The notes: generated from the sequence alone by a model not told the origin. A stretch of DNA of 64,000 nt from Neisseriaceae bacterium (GCA_017458185.1 JAFTFY010000002.1:1-64000), one strand, 5' to 3'. Positions 1 through 10,354 are shown, counted from the first letter of the stretch. Numbers and translations are program-made.

Positions 1-167
1 AATAAATGATACTCTATTACCTGCCTTACTTTTTTGTAAAACAATGCCGCAGAATTAGGGTTAATCTGCAAAATATCGGCTGCACTTCTTGCTGTAACTT
101 CTAATACAAAAAATTCAAGCAGTTTCTTCTGTGTTGTTTTAGTTAATTTACAATGCGTTATCTTCAT
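1..167 (-). CDS. IS1595-family transposase, N-terminal part
   Basis: Reads MKITHCKLTKTTQKKLLEF at the start and runs off the left edge after 55 codons. The motif with VLEVTARSAADILQINPN followed by AALFYKKVRQVI matches the N-terminal region of IS1016-type transposases of the IS1595 family, where it precedes the catalytic DDE domain, which is not in this window. The ATG lies about 40 bases inside the probable terminal repeat, the usual arrangement for these elements. I see no stop or frameshift in the visible part. Whether the gene is intact is unknown. Confidence 0.75.
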   Translation of the reverse strand, partial: MKITHCKLTKTTQKKLLEFFVLEVTARSAADILQINPNSAALFYKKVRQVIEYHL

Positions 168-206
168 TTTTGCAGTATATCATAACTGCTAATCTAATAC
201 AGCCCC
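1..206 (-). mobile_element. IS1595-family (IS1016-like) insertion sequence, 5' end, cut by window edge
   Basis: The stretch holds the start of a transposase gene and, outside it, the probable terminal inverted repeat, which begins GGGGCTGTATTAGA when read on the minus strand from 206. The GGGGCTGT end and the short leader before the ATG resemble IS1016-type elements as I remember them. The rest of the element lies beyond the window, so whether it is complete cannot be judged. Confidence 0.7.
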
Positions 207-411
207 ATTTGTTAAATTACCTTTTCAGGCTGCCTGAATATTATAACAAAAAACGCTGGCAATAATTTTCAGGCTGCCTGAAACAAAGTTTGTTTTAACT
301 TCGCCTTATGGCTTGTAGAAATTGCGGTTTATCTGCTTTGCAATTTATAAATTAAATCAATGGATTACGAAGTTATCAAAGCAAAGTTCAGGCAAAGCCA
401 AAACACATGAT
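168..411. other. Spacer with two DUS between the IS end and ilvE
   Basis: Holds the IS terminal repeat (to 206), two uptake sequences (about 226-240 and 270-286) and short self-complementary stretches. No coding potential is visible. The two DUS lie downstream of ilvE and may form part of its transcript end. Confidence 0.6.
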
Positions 412-1422
412 TTATGCCGCACAGTCGCACACTTTGGTGAGCCAGCCGTGTGAATCTTTCGCGTCGCCGTATTGAATATCGGTGATAAATTTGCGTAATT
501 TTAAGGCTTCGGCTTGCGATTGAACGACTAATTCATTGCCGTCAATAATAAAGTGGGTAACGGGCGACAACACTGCCGCAGTGCCTGTGAGCACCGCTTC
601 TGCACCGTTTGAGACGCGTTGCACAATTTCATCAACCGTAAAGTGGCGTTCTTCAACCGTGTAACCATTGTCGCGTGCGGCTTGCAGAATACTTTTACGC
701 GTAATGCCGTGCAGAAATTCGCTGGTTAAAGGTTTGGTGATTAGGGTTTTGCCGTCAATTAAAATAAAATTAGACGCACCCGTTTCCTGCACATCACCGT
801 TGGGGCAGAACAACACTTGCTGTGCGTGGTATTTTTCTTCGGCAATCATCGTCCAAGGCAAGGCGGCGGCGTAATTTCCGCCTGTTTTAATGCTGCCCAT
901 ATGCGGGGCACAACGAATATGCTCGGTTTCCACAAAAATCCGTAATTGCGAGCCTTGTTTGAAATAATCACCCACAGGCGAGAGCAATACATATAACAAT
1001 GCGTCATGCGATGGGTGTCCCGCCGCACCAACAACGCTTTCCGTGCCGATAAGTGCAGGACGAATATACGCCGCACCGCGTCTATCAGGCACAAAATGGG
1101 CTTGACGGCGAACGAGTTCAATAATCATATTTTTAAGTTGTTTGGCGTCAGGCACAGGCAAATACAAGGCGGCTGCCGATTGACGCATGCGTTCCACACC
1201 TGCGTCCAACTGAAAAATATGCACTGAATGATCGTCATGACGAAAGGCTTTCATGCCTTCAAAAATTTCACTGCCATAGTGCAAGCAATGAGCCGCAGGG
1301 TGCAGTTCTAATTTATCGGACGACTGCCACGCCGTCTCTTGCCACGCCCCATTCGTAAATTTGGCGATGGGCATTTCGGGAGCAAAAACACTGCCAAACA
1401 CAGCAGGGATTTCTTTAATCAT
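412..1422 (-). CDS. ilvE: Branched-chain-amino-acid aminotransferase
   Basis: Catalyses the last, reversible transamination in leucine, isoleucine and valine synthesis, a PLP enzyme of the cytoplasm. The 336-residue length and the motifs fit fold-type IV aminotransferases of the long IlvE type: HYGSEIFEGMKAFR near residues 48-61, the PLP lysine in GSIKTGGNYAAAL (about K179), and ETGASNFIL, part of the cofactor-binding region. An AAGGAAA Shine-Dalgarno sits about 8 bases before the ATG, so the start is well supported. It is followed only by spacer DNA and the IS fragment and appears monocistronic. Confidence 0.95.
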   Translation of the reverse strand: MIKEIPAVFGSVFAPEMPIAKFTNGAWQETAWQSSDKLELHPAAHCLHYGSEIFEGMKAFRHDDHSVHIFQLDAGVERMRQSAAALYLPVPDAKQLKNMIIELVRRQAHFVPDRRGAAYIRPALIGTESVVGAAGHPSHDALLYVLLSPVGDYFKQGSQLRIFVETEHIRCAPHMGSIKTGGNYAAALPWTMIAEEKYHAQQVLFCPNGDVQETGASNFILIDGKTLITKPLTSEFLHGITRKSILQAARDNGYTVEERHFTVDEIVQRVSNGAEAVLTGTAAVLSPVTHFIIDGNELVVQSQAEALKLRKFITDIQYGDAKDSHGWLTKVCDCAA

Positions 1423-1569
1423 TTGAAATTTCCTTATTTAATCATCAATTAAATTCGGCAAACGCATATAAGTTGTGTTGTCGTAAAATTGTGTGATTAT
1501 ACTCCAAGTTACACACAATGAGGTCGTAGATAAATCAAAAAGTTTCAGGCTGCCTGAACAGCCCCTACC

Positions 1570-2034
1570 CTACACTTCATGCGGATTTAGGCGTGGTTTG
1601 TCTTCTTCGCCCAAATCAATCAATTTTCGTAAATTTGTTATATAACAATTTACATCAAAGCCGCCGCCGTAGCGTTGTGCTTGCCAAATCATTTCCACTA
1701 ATGCGTCCATCATTAGGTGTTCGGCTTGCATTTCATCGCCTGTTTTTTGGCACAATTTTTGGTGAATTTCGGCAATGCCAAACGGCTGATTCATTGCCAC
1801 TTGCTCTTGCAGGGCTAAATGCAAAGACATATGCAAAAACGGATTGGTTTCACCCTGTTCAGGCAGCCAGTTGTGGTCTTTCCATTGTTCCAAATGTTCA
1901 ACAATATGCTGATATTCGGGGTGTGCGTGAATAATTTTAATCACCCTTTGTTGCAACGGGTCTTGTGTTATATAACGCATTGCCCACGCGCTAGCAAAAA
2001 ATTGTCGTGAATCGTTGGTGTTGATATTAAACAT
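1570..2034 (-). CDS. DUF1841 family protein
   Basis: A 154-residue soluble protein recognisable by the DUF1841 pattern: MFNINTNDSRQFFASAW at the start, then HPEYQHIVEH and NPFLHMSLHLALQEQ, where members carry a conserved NPFLHM-H block, and YGGGFDVNCYI near the end. The family is common in beta- and gammaproteobacteria and has no assigned function. AGGAACTTAAATG gives a good ribosome binding site. It lies alone between ilvE and the small membrane gene, with a DUS just downstream (about 1544). Confidence 0.85.
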   Translation of the reverse strand: MFNINTNDSRQFFASAWAMRYITQDPLQQRVIKIIHAHPEYQHIVEHLEQWKDHNWLPEQGETNPFLHMSLHLALQEQVAMNQPFGIAEIHQKLCQKTGDEMQAEHLMMDALVEMIWQAQRYGGGFDVNCYITNLRKLIDLGEEDKPRLNPHEV

Positions 2035-2058
2035 TTAAGTTCCTATAAATTAAGTAAA

Positions 2059-2457
2059 TTATTTTTTCAATCGCAATAACTCTTTTAGAGAGCAGTCAGG
2101 ATACCACAAACACGCACACAAGCCGTATAAACACGAAGACGCTTGCCACTGGATACTTCGCATAGTGTCTAATGCAACAGGATTTCGCCACGCCCAGTAT
2201 GCCCAATAAACGCCGTCAATTGACAGCCACGCACCAAACACACCTAATGGCAACCATTTCCAATATCGCCGCAACAGGGAACGAGCCGTTATCGGTGCAA
2301 AAATATAAGTGGCAAGCCCCATAATAAAACTAATCGGAATATCCCAATCAATCGCAGGCATAACAAATGAGCCGATAATCAACAAACCAATGCCACAAAA
2401 AAGCGTAAAAAGTTTCCATAAACGCAGATAATCTTTCATTGAAACAATGGGTTGCAT
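2059..2457 (-). CDS. Small membrane protein, unknown function
   Basis: About 132 residues with at least three hydrophobic stretches (LFTLFCGIGLLIIGSFVM; ISFIMGLATYIFAPITA; GVFGAWLSIDGVYWAYWAW), so an inner-membrane protein. The open frame extends further upstream, but that part is the translation of a DUS (FFRQPEKG). I therefore place the start at the ATG with AAAGGA nine bases before it; a second ATG six codons later is also possible. I do not recognise the family. The two YcxB-like genes upstream run in the same direction. Confidence 0.7.
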   Translation of the reverse strand: MQPIVSMKDYLRLWKLFTLFCGIGLLIIGSFVMPAIDWDIPISFIMGLATYIFAPITARSLLRRYWKWLPLGVFGAWLSIDGVYWAYWAWRNPVALDTMRSIQWQASSCLYGLCACLWYPDCSLKELLRLKK

Positions 2458-2499
2458 AAATAAAAATCCTTTTTCAGGCTGCCTGAAAAATAATATCAA

Positions 2500-3117
2500 T
2501 TACGATTTTGGCGGTGCGTATGGATTATTATCAATATTTTGTGATGATTTATCGGCAGAATTAAATTTTGGCTTTTTATATATATTTTTTGGCACTTTCT
2601 TTTCTAAAAATTCTGCTAATTTATTTTCTTGTCCGTTCAAACAACGAATAGGAAGCATAATGGTATGAAATATATCAAATTGAATAAAAAAATGTTTTTC
2701 ATCACTTAATATTTGAGCAATATCAGCATACGGATGACGCATAGATATATGATGATTATTTACGGTTAATTCATTTTCTAAAAATTCAACCGTAAAATTA
2801 GGTTCATAAACTTTACCGTATTTTTTTTGTATTTCTACTTCATTTTTTTGATTATTTTCTACCATTTTTCTATATTTATATTTACTATAAAAAGAGAAAA
2901 CATTGAAGAATAACACGCAAAAAATAAGTAAGAAAAGTCTATTGTCTAATTCGATAAAATTTGAAACAATAATCAACAAAAAAGCACTAACACCTAATTG
3001 CATTAAGTTAGTCAAAACAAAATTAACAAAATACATTAAAGGATTGTAATACTCATCAACACAAACATTGAGTGCAATTTGGTCTTCATCATACAGTGTA
3101 ATATCAAATTTCATCAT
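2500..3117 (-). CDS. YcxB-like membrane protein, copy 2 of a tandem pair
   Basis: About 205 residues (204 if the second of two adjacent ATGs is used; AAGGAG favours the second by spacing). Two membrane segments in the first third are followed by a soluble C-terminal domain. The N-terminal KFDITLYDEDQIALN and the end with DEKHFFIQFDIFHTIMLPIR, then CLNGQENKLAEFL, resemble the YcxB-like fold (PF14317) as I remember it, whose role is unknown. The upstream gene has the same layout and the two are directly adjacent, the stop of one touching the start of the other. The DNA is noticeably AT-rich compared with ilvE. Confidence 0.7.
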   Translation of the reverse strand: MMKFDITLYDEDQIALNVCVDEYYNPLMYFVNFVLTNLMQLGVSAFLLIIVSNFIELDNRLFLLIFCVLFFNVFSFYSKYKYRKMVENNQKNEVEIQKKYGKVYEPNFTVEFLENELTVNNHHISMRHPYADIAQILSDEKHFFIQFDIFHTIMLPIRCLNGQENKLAEFLEKKVPKNIYKKPKFNSADKSSQNIDNNPYAPPKS

Positions 3118-3666
3118 TTACTCCTTATTACATTTACTGCGAATAAAATCTAACACTTCTTTTTCACGACCATCTAAACAACGCAAGGGTAAAACCATTG
3201 CATCAAAAACACCTGTCATAATATAAATATGTTCTTTATCCGTTAATATGCGTTTAATTTCAGAATATTTTCTACTTGAAAAATCCAAATCATTAAAAGT
3301 TTCTTTCATTTCTGTGTCAGTCAATTCAGCAGTAAATTGATTTTTATGACAAAGAGATTTAAGTTGTTTTGTTCTCTTTTTTAAAGTGTATATGATAAAA
3401 TTTTTATAAGAAGTTTTTGCAATTAACAATATGGCAATAATACCTATTGTTAATCCTACAATTGAACCTATTGCTAAATTCATCATAAAACCAAACCCAT
3501 TTTTATAAGATAAAAATAGATAAATACAAAATATACTGGACGAAATAACAAGTATTAAAAAAAATCGCTCTGCTTTATATTTTTGTACTGATTCAGGAAT
3601 ATTTGAAAAAACACAAACCAAAAAATCAATCACATCTTGGTCATTGAGTGTAATATCGAATTTCAT
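3118..3666 (-). CDS. YcxB-like membrane protein, copy 1 of a tandem pair
   Basis: 182 residues, starting MKFDITLNDQDVIDFLV, two transmembrane segments (FFLILVISSSIFCIYLFL; GSIVGLTIGIIAILLI) and a C-terminal domain ending in EHIYIMTGVFDAMVLPLRC then LDGREKEVLDFI. The same pattern appears in the next gene, so the two are probably paralogues from a local duplication that has diverged strongly. GGAG lies seven bases before the ATG. Function unknown; the YcxB-like assignment is from pattern memory and moderate. Confidence 0.7.
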   Translation of the reverse strand: MKFDITLNDQDVIDFLVCVFSNIPESVQKYKAERFFLILVISSSIFCIYLFLSYKNGFGFMMNLAIGSIVGLTIGIIAILLIAKTSYKNFIIYTLKKRTKQLKSLCHKNQFTAELTDTEMKETFNDLDFSSRKYSEIKRILTDKEHIYIMTGVFDAMVLPLRCLDGREKEVLDFIRSKCNKE

Positions 3667-3771
3667 TGATATGCTCCATTAAGTTTGGTAACAATGTTTA
3701 TTATACAGGACTGCCAAGTCCTGTATTCAATTATATATGATTGAAATGTTTTTCAGGCAGCCTGAAACTCA

Positions 3772-5082
<1,311 letters not shown>

Positions 5083-5140
5083 TATGCTAAAAATATGGGT
5101 TTGAATGGGTTTGTATTATAACAATAGTTAATTTAGACAA

Positions 5141-5176
5141 CAATAAGTTTTTTGTTATATAACAAAAAACTTATTG
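5141..5176. promoter_or_regulatory. Perfect 36-bp palindrome upstream of the HTH-RibB gene
   Basis: Two 18-base arms, CAATAAGTTTTTTGTTAT and its exact complement, meet without a loop. It lies about 60 bases before the HTH-RibB start, where an autoregulatory operator of the fused XRE-like domain would be expected. It is not followed by a T-run, so a terminator is less likely. That the HTH binds here is inference. Confidence 0.5.
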
Positions 5177-5640
5177 CATTGTCGCTCAATTTGACAGGCT
5201 ACCCGAATAAATTGCTTGACGCAATTTATTCGGAGATTACTTCGCCTTGTTACACAAGGCTTGCAATGACGATAAAGGTTTCAGGCAGCCTGAAAGATAA
5301 TGAGCAATGAGAAGTGAGAAGTTAGCAATGAGCAGTGAGCAGTTGTTTCGTTCTGCCTTGCGGCAGAAGAATTTATTTTTTGACAACGCTTCGATTATCT
5401 TTCAGGCAGCCTGAAAGATAATTAGCAATGAGTAATTAGCAATGAGTAATGATTAAGTTTTGCCTTGACAGGCAAAACAGACAATATTTAGATAACGCTT
5501 CGATTTTTCTTTCAGGCAGCCTGAAAGGCACATCGAAGTGTTATCTTAAAAATATCCGTCAAGCCGTAGGCTTGACATAACAACTGCTCACTGCTCACTG
5601 CTCACTACTAACTGCTAATTGCTCACTGTTCATTGCTTAC
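5177..5640. repeat. Heptad-capped composite inverted repeats
   Basis: No gene is visible upstream of the lipoprotein stop. From about 5298 there are runs of TGAGCAR/TTAGCAR heptads, hairpins such as CTGCCTTGCGGCAG and TTTTGCCTTGACAGGCAAAA, the box AACGCTTCGAT (twice), three DUS (about 5279, 5400 and 5510), then the inverted box, a TCAAGCCGTAGGCTTGA hairpin and reverse heptads (CTGCTCA repeated) to 5640. The reverse heptads run right up to the stop codon of the lipoprotein gene. This is one of about a dozen such composites in the window. Confidence 0.8.
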
Positions 5641-5972
5641 TGTATTCGATAAACCTTTTCTAAATCAATCGTTTGTACGCCACGCACATTTTTGAAGTGG
5701 TTAATGCCACGATTGACATTACTGCCTTTGGGCAAACGCAGGCTTACCGTATTTTGGGTGCGGCGAATAACCGTTGCCGAATATTTTTCAGCAGCAGCAA
5801 CAATAGCCGCATCGCCGATTTTAGGATTAAAACCAATGTGCAGAATATACTCATTGGCGTTGTTATTTTTTTCATACACCACTTGCCGAGACTGCTTGGC
5901 AGGCAATTCCACAGGAATACACGCAGTGGGCAACAACAAACACAAAACGGTGAGTAAATAAGTGGATTTCAT
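5637..5972 (-). CDS. Small putative lipoprotein, unknown function
   Basis: About 111 residues. A signal peptide, MKSTYLLTVLCLLLPTAC, ends in a lipobox-like LPTAC, so the mature protein would carry a lipid on its cysteine and be membrane anchored. The rest is soluble and basic with no motif I know. The start was chosen at the ATG with AAGGAAATCAAAATG; the frame extends eleven codons further but without a ribosome site. The 3' end lies inside a heptad repeat run, so the last residues may have been altered by repeat insertion. Confidence 0.7.
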   Translation of the reverse strand: MKSTYLLTVLCLLLPTACIPVELPAKQSRQVVYEKNNNANEYILHIGFNPKIGDAAIVAAAEKYSATVIRRTQNTVSLRLPKGSNVNRGINHFKNVRGVQTIDLEKVYRIQ

Positions 5973-6073
5973 TTTGATTTCCTTACATTTTGTATCAGAT
6001 GACAACGGCTATTATACGCCGTAAAACTTTTAAGATAACACTTCGATAAGTCTTTCAGGCTGCCTGAAAGGAT

Positions 6074-6180
6074 TATAGTCAATTCAGACCAAAAACAGGC
6101 AAGGCGGCGACGCCGCAGATAGTATAGATAATACAGCAAGGCGAGCCAACGCTGCATGATTTTGGTATGAATTGACTATA
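6074..6180. repeat. Correia-type repeat (CREE), copy 1
   Basis: 107 bp with inverted ends TATAGTCAATTCA and its complement TGAATTGACTATA. The interior (ACAGGCAAGGCGGCGACGCC, then GCAGATAGTATAGATAATAC, then AGCAAGGCGAGCCAACGC) matches the core of Neisseria Correia elements as I know them. In Neisseria these small non-autonomous elements insert at TA and can carry promoters or IHF sites. A near-identical copy is at 18548. Confidence 0.85.
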
Positions 6181-6331
6181 AAACAGTCGTTTTACCGCAA
6201 GGCAAAACATAGTCATTGCCCTTAAACCGCCCTTAAATCAAACAAAAAATAGCGTTTTAATATACCGTGTAATAGTGATATAATGACACCCGAATTTTGC
6301 CTGTTTGACGATAAACTTAATTGATTTACCT
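6181..6331 (+). promoter_or_regulatory. Spacer with probable extended -10 promoter for the NlpC/P60 gene
   Basis: Between the CREE and the start codon lie a short hairpin relic (TTTTACCGCAAGGCAAAA) and TGATATAAT at 6276-6284, an extended -10 with a perfect TATAAT. The -35 region is AT-rich with no TTGACA. The distance to the ATG at 6332 is about 48 bases. Confidence 0.55.
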
Positions 6332-7066
6332 ATGAATTTATCTCGATTTTGTTCGCGTATTTCCTATCGATTGGCGTCTGCTGTGTTGATTGCGGCGGCG
6401 TTGTTTGCTGTGCCGACTTCTGCGGAAGCCAAATCCACTACGCCTGTATCAGCACAAACCGTTTCTGCACCTGCTACGGTGTCTCAAAGCAACACACCTA
6501 CCCCAATGCCCGAGCAAATCAATGCCGAAGACACCAATCCTTATGTCGTCAAAACTGCCAATAAAAAGAAGAAAAAATCCACAAGACGGCAAGCAGTGCG
6601 TCCGATTGCACCGCCTGCTGCCACTATTCAAGCCCACGAATACAATGCAGACGATCCCGCCGCTTACAATAAAGAGCGAGCGGACGATTTACTGATGAAT
6701 GCCATGAGTCTCATCGGTATTTCTTATCGCTGGGGCGGCACAAAACCTGCCACAGGCTTGGATTGTAGCGGTTTTATACAATATGTTTTCCGCCAAGCAT
6801 GGGGGGTGAATTTGCCACGCACTTCGTCCGAAATGGCAAAAGTAGGCACGCCTGTTAATAAATCCGACCTGCAACCTGGCGATTTGGTATTTTTCTCTCG
6901 CTTTGGCAGACGCGTGGGTCATGTGGGTATGTATATTGGCAACGATAAATTTATTCACGCCCCCAGCACAGGCAAAAAAATTCAGATTGCCAATTTAAAT
7001 AAACCTTATTATGTCAAACACTATGTGGGTGCCAGACGCATTAGCGAACGCACGCCAATGTATTAA
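6332..7066 (+). CDS. NlpC/P60 (C40) cell-wall hydrolase
   Basis: Probable peptidoglycan endopeptidase cutting stem peptides in the periplasm. A signal peptide covers about residues 1-33 (ending VPTSAEA), followed by a low-complexity Ser/Thr/Pro linker with a basic KKKKKSTRR patch, then the catalytic domain from about 115. Visible catalytic signature: GLDCSGFIQYVF (Cys145) and GRRVGHVGMYIG (His197), with the third polar residue expected near FIHAPS. The length, about 244 residues, is typical of single-domain C40 peptidases. I took the ATG that begins the signal peptide and not the TTG nine codons upstream. Confidence 0.9.
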   Translation: MNLSRFCSRISYRLASAVLIAAALFAVPTSAEAKSTTPVSAQTVSAPATVSQSNTPTPMPEQINAEDTNPYVVKTANKKKKKSTRRQAVRPIAPPAATIQAHEYNADDPAAYNKERADDLLMNAMSLIGISYRWGGTKPATGLDCSGFIQYVFRQAWGVNLPRTSSEMAKVGTPVNKSDLQPGDLVFFSRFGRRVGHVGMYIGNDKFIHAPSTGKKIQIANLNKPYYVKHYVGARRISERTPMY

Positions 7067-7071
7067 AAATT

Positions 7072-7284
7072 ATGCCCCTGCCCCCTTTTCCCAAATGGCA
7101 CGACAAAAACGGTAAAACGGTTGCTTGCACCGAAAAAGTAAAAGTCATGCAAGAAAATATGACCGAGTTATACCAAACCGCCCAAGACGCTTTTGAAGAC
7201 GCACTCTTAATGGGGTGCGATGAAAATCAAGTGCGGGCGTTTCTTTTGCAAATGATCAATGATTTAGAAAATCCATATGAATAA
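7072..7284 (+). CDS. Small conserved hypothetical protein
   Basis: 70 residues beginning MPLPPFPKWHDKNGKTVACT and rich in acidic helix-forming residues (YQTAQDAFEDALLMGCDE). I recall similar small proteins next to the same glycosyltransferase in Neisseria, but no function. It starts five bases after the hydrolase stop and its last three codons overlap the glycosyltransferase start, so the three genes probably share one transcript. Confidence 0.7.
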   Translation: MPLPPFPKWHDKNGKTVACTEKVKVMQENMTELYQTAQDAFEDALLMGCDENQVRAFLLQMINDLENPYE

Positions 7285-8023
7285 ACTGTCTGTCATTATT
7301 TTGACGCATAATGAAGAAAGCAACATTGAAGCGTGCATTCAATCGGCAAATTTTGCTGATGAAATACTGGTGATTGACGACAATTCTGATGACAAAACTG
7401 TTTATTTGGCACAACAAAACGGGGCAAAAGTAATTTCGCACGCTTTGAACAACGATTTTGCCGCACAAAGAAATTTTGCCTTATCATCTGCTACGCACGA
7501 TTGGGTTTTGTTTTTAGACGCAGACGAACGCATTACAGAACCTTTGGCAGAAGAAATCAAACAAATAATTCAGAATAATCAAAAAATCGCCTTTCAAATT
7601 CGCCGTTTGAACCATTTTCAAGGCAAAAGAGTGCGATTTGGCACCCTGAAAGCCGATTTTGTAACGCGTCTGTTTCCCAAAGACGGCGTGCAATATGTGG
7701 GGCAAGTGCATGAATCGCCGCAGCACGCCTATCCCACACAAAAATGCACCGCGTCCATGCTGCATTACACTTACGAAACATGGGCACAATATTTCAACAA
7801 ACTCAACCGCTACGCCGAACTTTCCGCACAACGCTATCAACAACAAGGTAAAAAAGTGTCTTTTTTCAAAGACATTATTTTGCGTCCTTTTTGGGCATTT
7901 TTGCGGGTCTATTTCTTTAATTTAGGCTTTTTAGACGGTAAAATGGGCTATCTATTGGCAATCAATCATTATTTTTATACTTTGCAAAAATATCAACGAT
8001 ATTATTATTTACAAACGAAATAA
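7277..8023 (+). CDS. Family 2 glycosyltransferase, lipooligosaccharide core type (WaaE/LgtF-like)
   Basis: Inverting GT-A glycosyltransferase of 248 residues. The N-terminal nucleotide-sugar fold shows LSVIILTHNEESNIEACI and the acidic DxD-type motif FLDADERI (about residues 76-83). The C-terminal half carries VHESPQ and an amphipathic aromatic tail (INHYFYTLQKYQRYYYL) that probably sits on the inner membrane. This layout fits the WaaE/KdtX/LgtF group, which adds a glucose to heptose of the lipooligosaccharide core; the sugar and acceptor cannot be read from sequence. It overlaps the preceding small gene by eight bases. Confidence 0.82.
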   Translation: MNKLSVIILTHNEESNIEACIQSANFADEILVIDDNSDDKTVYLAQQNGAKVISHALNNDFAAQRNFALSSATHDWVLFLDADERITEPLAEEIKQIIQNNQKIAFQIRRLNHFQGKRVRFGTLKADFVTRLFPKDGVQYVGQVHESPQHAYPTQKCTASMLHYTYETWAQYFNKLNRYAELSAQRYQQQGKKVSFFKDIILRPFWAFLRVYFFNLGFLDGKMGYLLAINHYFYTLQKYQRYYYLQTK

Positions 8024-8048
8024 AGCCTTTCAGGCAGCCTGAAATTCC

Positions 8049-8079
8049 TTCTGAAAAAAACCGCAAAAACGGTTATAAT
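8049..8079 (+). promoter_or_regulatory. Putative promoter of phaR
   Basis: A perfect TATAAT at 8074-8079 lies 36 bases before the phaR start; the best -35 candidate, TTCTGA at 8049, is weak and at 19-base spacing. A DUS at about 8028 precedes it and probably ends the glycosyltransferase transcript. Confidence 0.45.
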
Positions 8080-8114
8080 GGCGACTATTTTGTGTATAAC
8101 TCTTTGATTGAATT

Positions 8115-8603
8115 ATGATGAAAAGCAACTTACGATTGATTAAAAAATATCCCAACCGCCGACTGTATGACACCGCAATCAGCAGTTATGTAACCATTGC
8201 CGATGTCAAGCAAATGATTATTGAATATGAAGAAATTCAAATTGTTGATGCCAAAACGGGCGAAGATTTAACCCGTTCGGTGTTTTTGCAAATTTTGTCG
8301 GACGAAGAAATGGGCGGCACACCGATTTTAAGCAATGAAACCATTTGTCAAATGGTTAGAATGTATGGACAAGTGTCGCAAAGTCTGTTTGCACCATTTT
8401 TAGAACAAAATATGAAAATTTTTGCCGAATGGCAAAAAGGCGTGCAAGAACAAGCACGCAATATGACCAAAGCAGGCAAATGGTTTGACCCATTCGGTTA
8501 TTTTGATAACAAACAAAAAATTCCCTTTATGGAATGGCAAAAATCCCTGCAACAACAAGCCGTATCGTTTTGGCAACAAGCCAATTTTATGGCAAAAGAT
8601 TGA
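8115..8603 (+). CDS. phaR: Polyhydroxyalkanoate synthesis regulator PhaR
   Basis: Cytoplasmic DNA-binding repressor that, in PHA-producing bacteria, also binds the polymer and controls phasin genes. The diagnostic N-terminal PHB_acc_N domain is clear: LIKKYPNRRLYDTAISSYVT then IADVKQMI and a DAKTGEDLTRSVFLQI block, followed by the accumulation-regulator domain (QSLFAPFLEQNMKIFAEWQ). 162 residues is slightly short of the usual 180-200. No PHA synthase is in this window, so its target here is unknown; Neisseriaceae often keep phaR without a pha operon near it. Confidence 0.9.
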   Translation: MMKSNLRLIKKYPNRRLYDTAISSYVTIADVKQMIIEYEEIQIVDAKTGEDLTRSVFLQILSDEEMGGTPILSNETICQMVRMYGQVSQSLFAPFLEQNMKIFAEWQKGVQEQARNMTKAGKWFDPFGYFDNKQKIPFMEWQKSLQQQAVSFWQQANFMAKD

Positions 8604-8613
8604 TAGTAAATAA

Positions 8614-8663
8614 CTTTTCAGGCAGCCTGAACAATGTTATATAACTTTTCAGGCTGCCTTTGT
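8614..8663 (+). terminator. Paired opposed DUS, likely phaR terminator
   Basis: TTCAGGCAGCCTGAA and, 15 bases later, TTCAGGCTGCCTTT can pair as a 12-bp stem with a T-rich end. Inverted DUS pairs downstream of genes are a common Neisseriaceae terminator form. Confidence 0.6.
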
Positions 8664-8668
8664 ATTGA

Positions 8669-9784
<1,116 letters not shown>

Positions 9785-9924
9785 CGCCGTAGCGTGGGCA
9801 ACTTGTTACCTACGCTTTTTTCAGGCTGCCTGAAAGGTTTTTTATCTCTCACAAAGCACACGGAGAACGCGGTGTTTTTAGGCTGCCTGAAAAATATATA
9901 ATCTACTGTAATCATTCTATTTTT

Positions 9925-10354
9925 TTATTATCACACGGATTGGAAACGGCTAACGCCGTTTCTTATATAGTCAAACAACTTCAAAATGTTAAAAACCGTG
10001 TCATTGCGAGCCGTGATGAAATCACGGCGTGGCAATCCACTTGAAACCGTAGGTTTCAAGCAACGCCGCAGGCGTTGTAACGGACTTATCTGTTATAATT
10101 TCAGGTAGCCTTAAATTGCTTACGAACCTTGTCGTTACAACGCCTGCGGCGTTGGTGAAAAATCTACGATTTTTCACTGGATTACCACGCCTTGACTTTT
10201 GTCAAGGCCCGTAATGACACGCAGGATTAAATTAAAATTGTAGAATATTTATGCACAGTGCGTTATTTTTATTTTTTGTATTTTGAAGTTGTTTGACTAT
10301 AAATTTTGTTTTTAAAGATTTTCCGTTAGGAAAATCGAATCCGTGTGGCAATAA
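9925..10354. repeat. CACACGGATT palindromic repeat, copy split by the MITE
   Basis: The left half (9925-9965, with GGAAACGGCTAACGCCGTTTC) and the right half (10302-10354, with GATTTTCCGTTAGGAAAATC) equal the intact copy at 10521-10615 when the 336-bp insert is removed, apart from one extra T at the joint. Confidence 0.75.
9966..10301. mobile_element. MITE-like element with TATAGTC ends, copy 1 (336 bp)
   Basis: Perfect terminal inverted repeats TATAGTCAAACAACTTCAAA and complement bound 336 bp. The inside is almost wholly hairpins, including CCGTGATGAAATCACGG and TTGAAACCGTAGGTTTCAA, a GTGTCATTGCGAG / CGTAATGACACG pair, and a single DnaA-box-like TTATGCACA near the right end. A second copy with the same ends and tail lies at 47653-47991. 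It interrupts a CACACGGATT palindrome whose two halves lie on either side, with a TA repeated at the joints. No coding capacity, so movement would depend on a transposase elsewhere. Confidence 0.8.

Noticed and set aside
5083..5300. FMN riboswitch upstream of the ribB fusion
   Set aside because: None of the conserved RFN segments could be found; the leader contains only the palindrome and a DUS composite.
10249..10257. TTATGCACA, a DnaA-box match inside the MITE (also near 47939)
   Set aside because: Only one box per element, no DnaA/dnaN genes and no AT-rich unwinding region with further boxes; not an origin.
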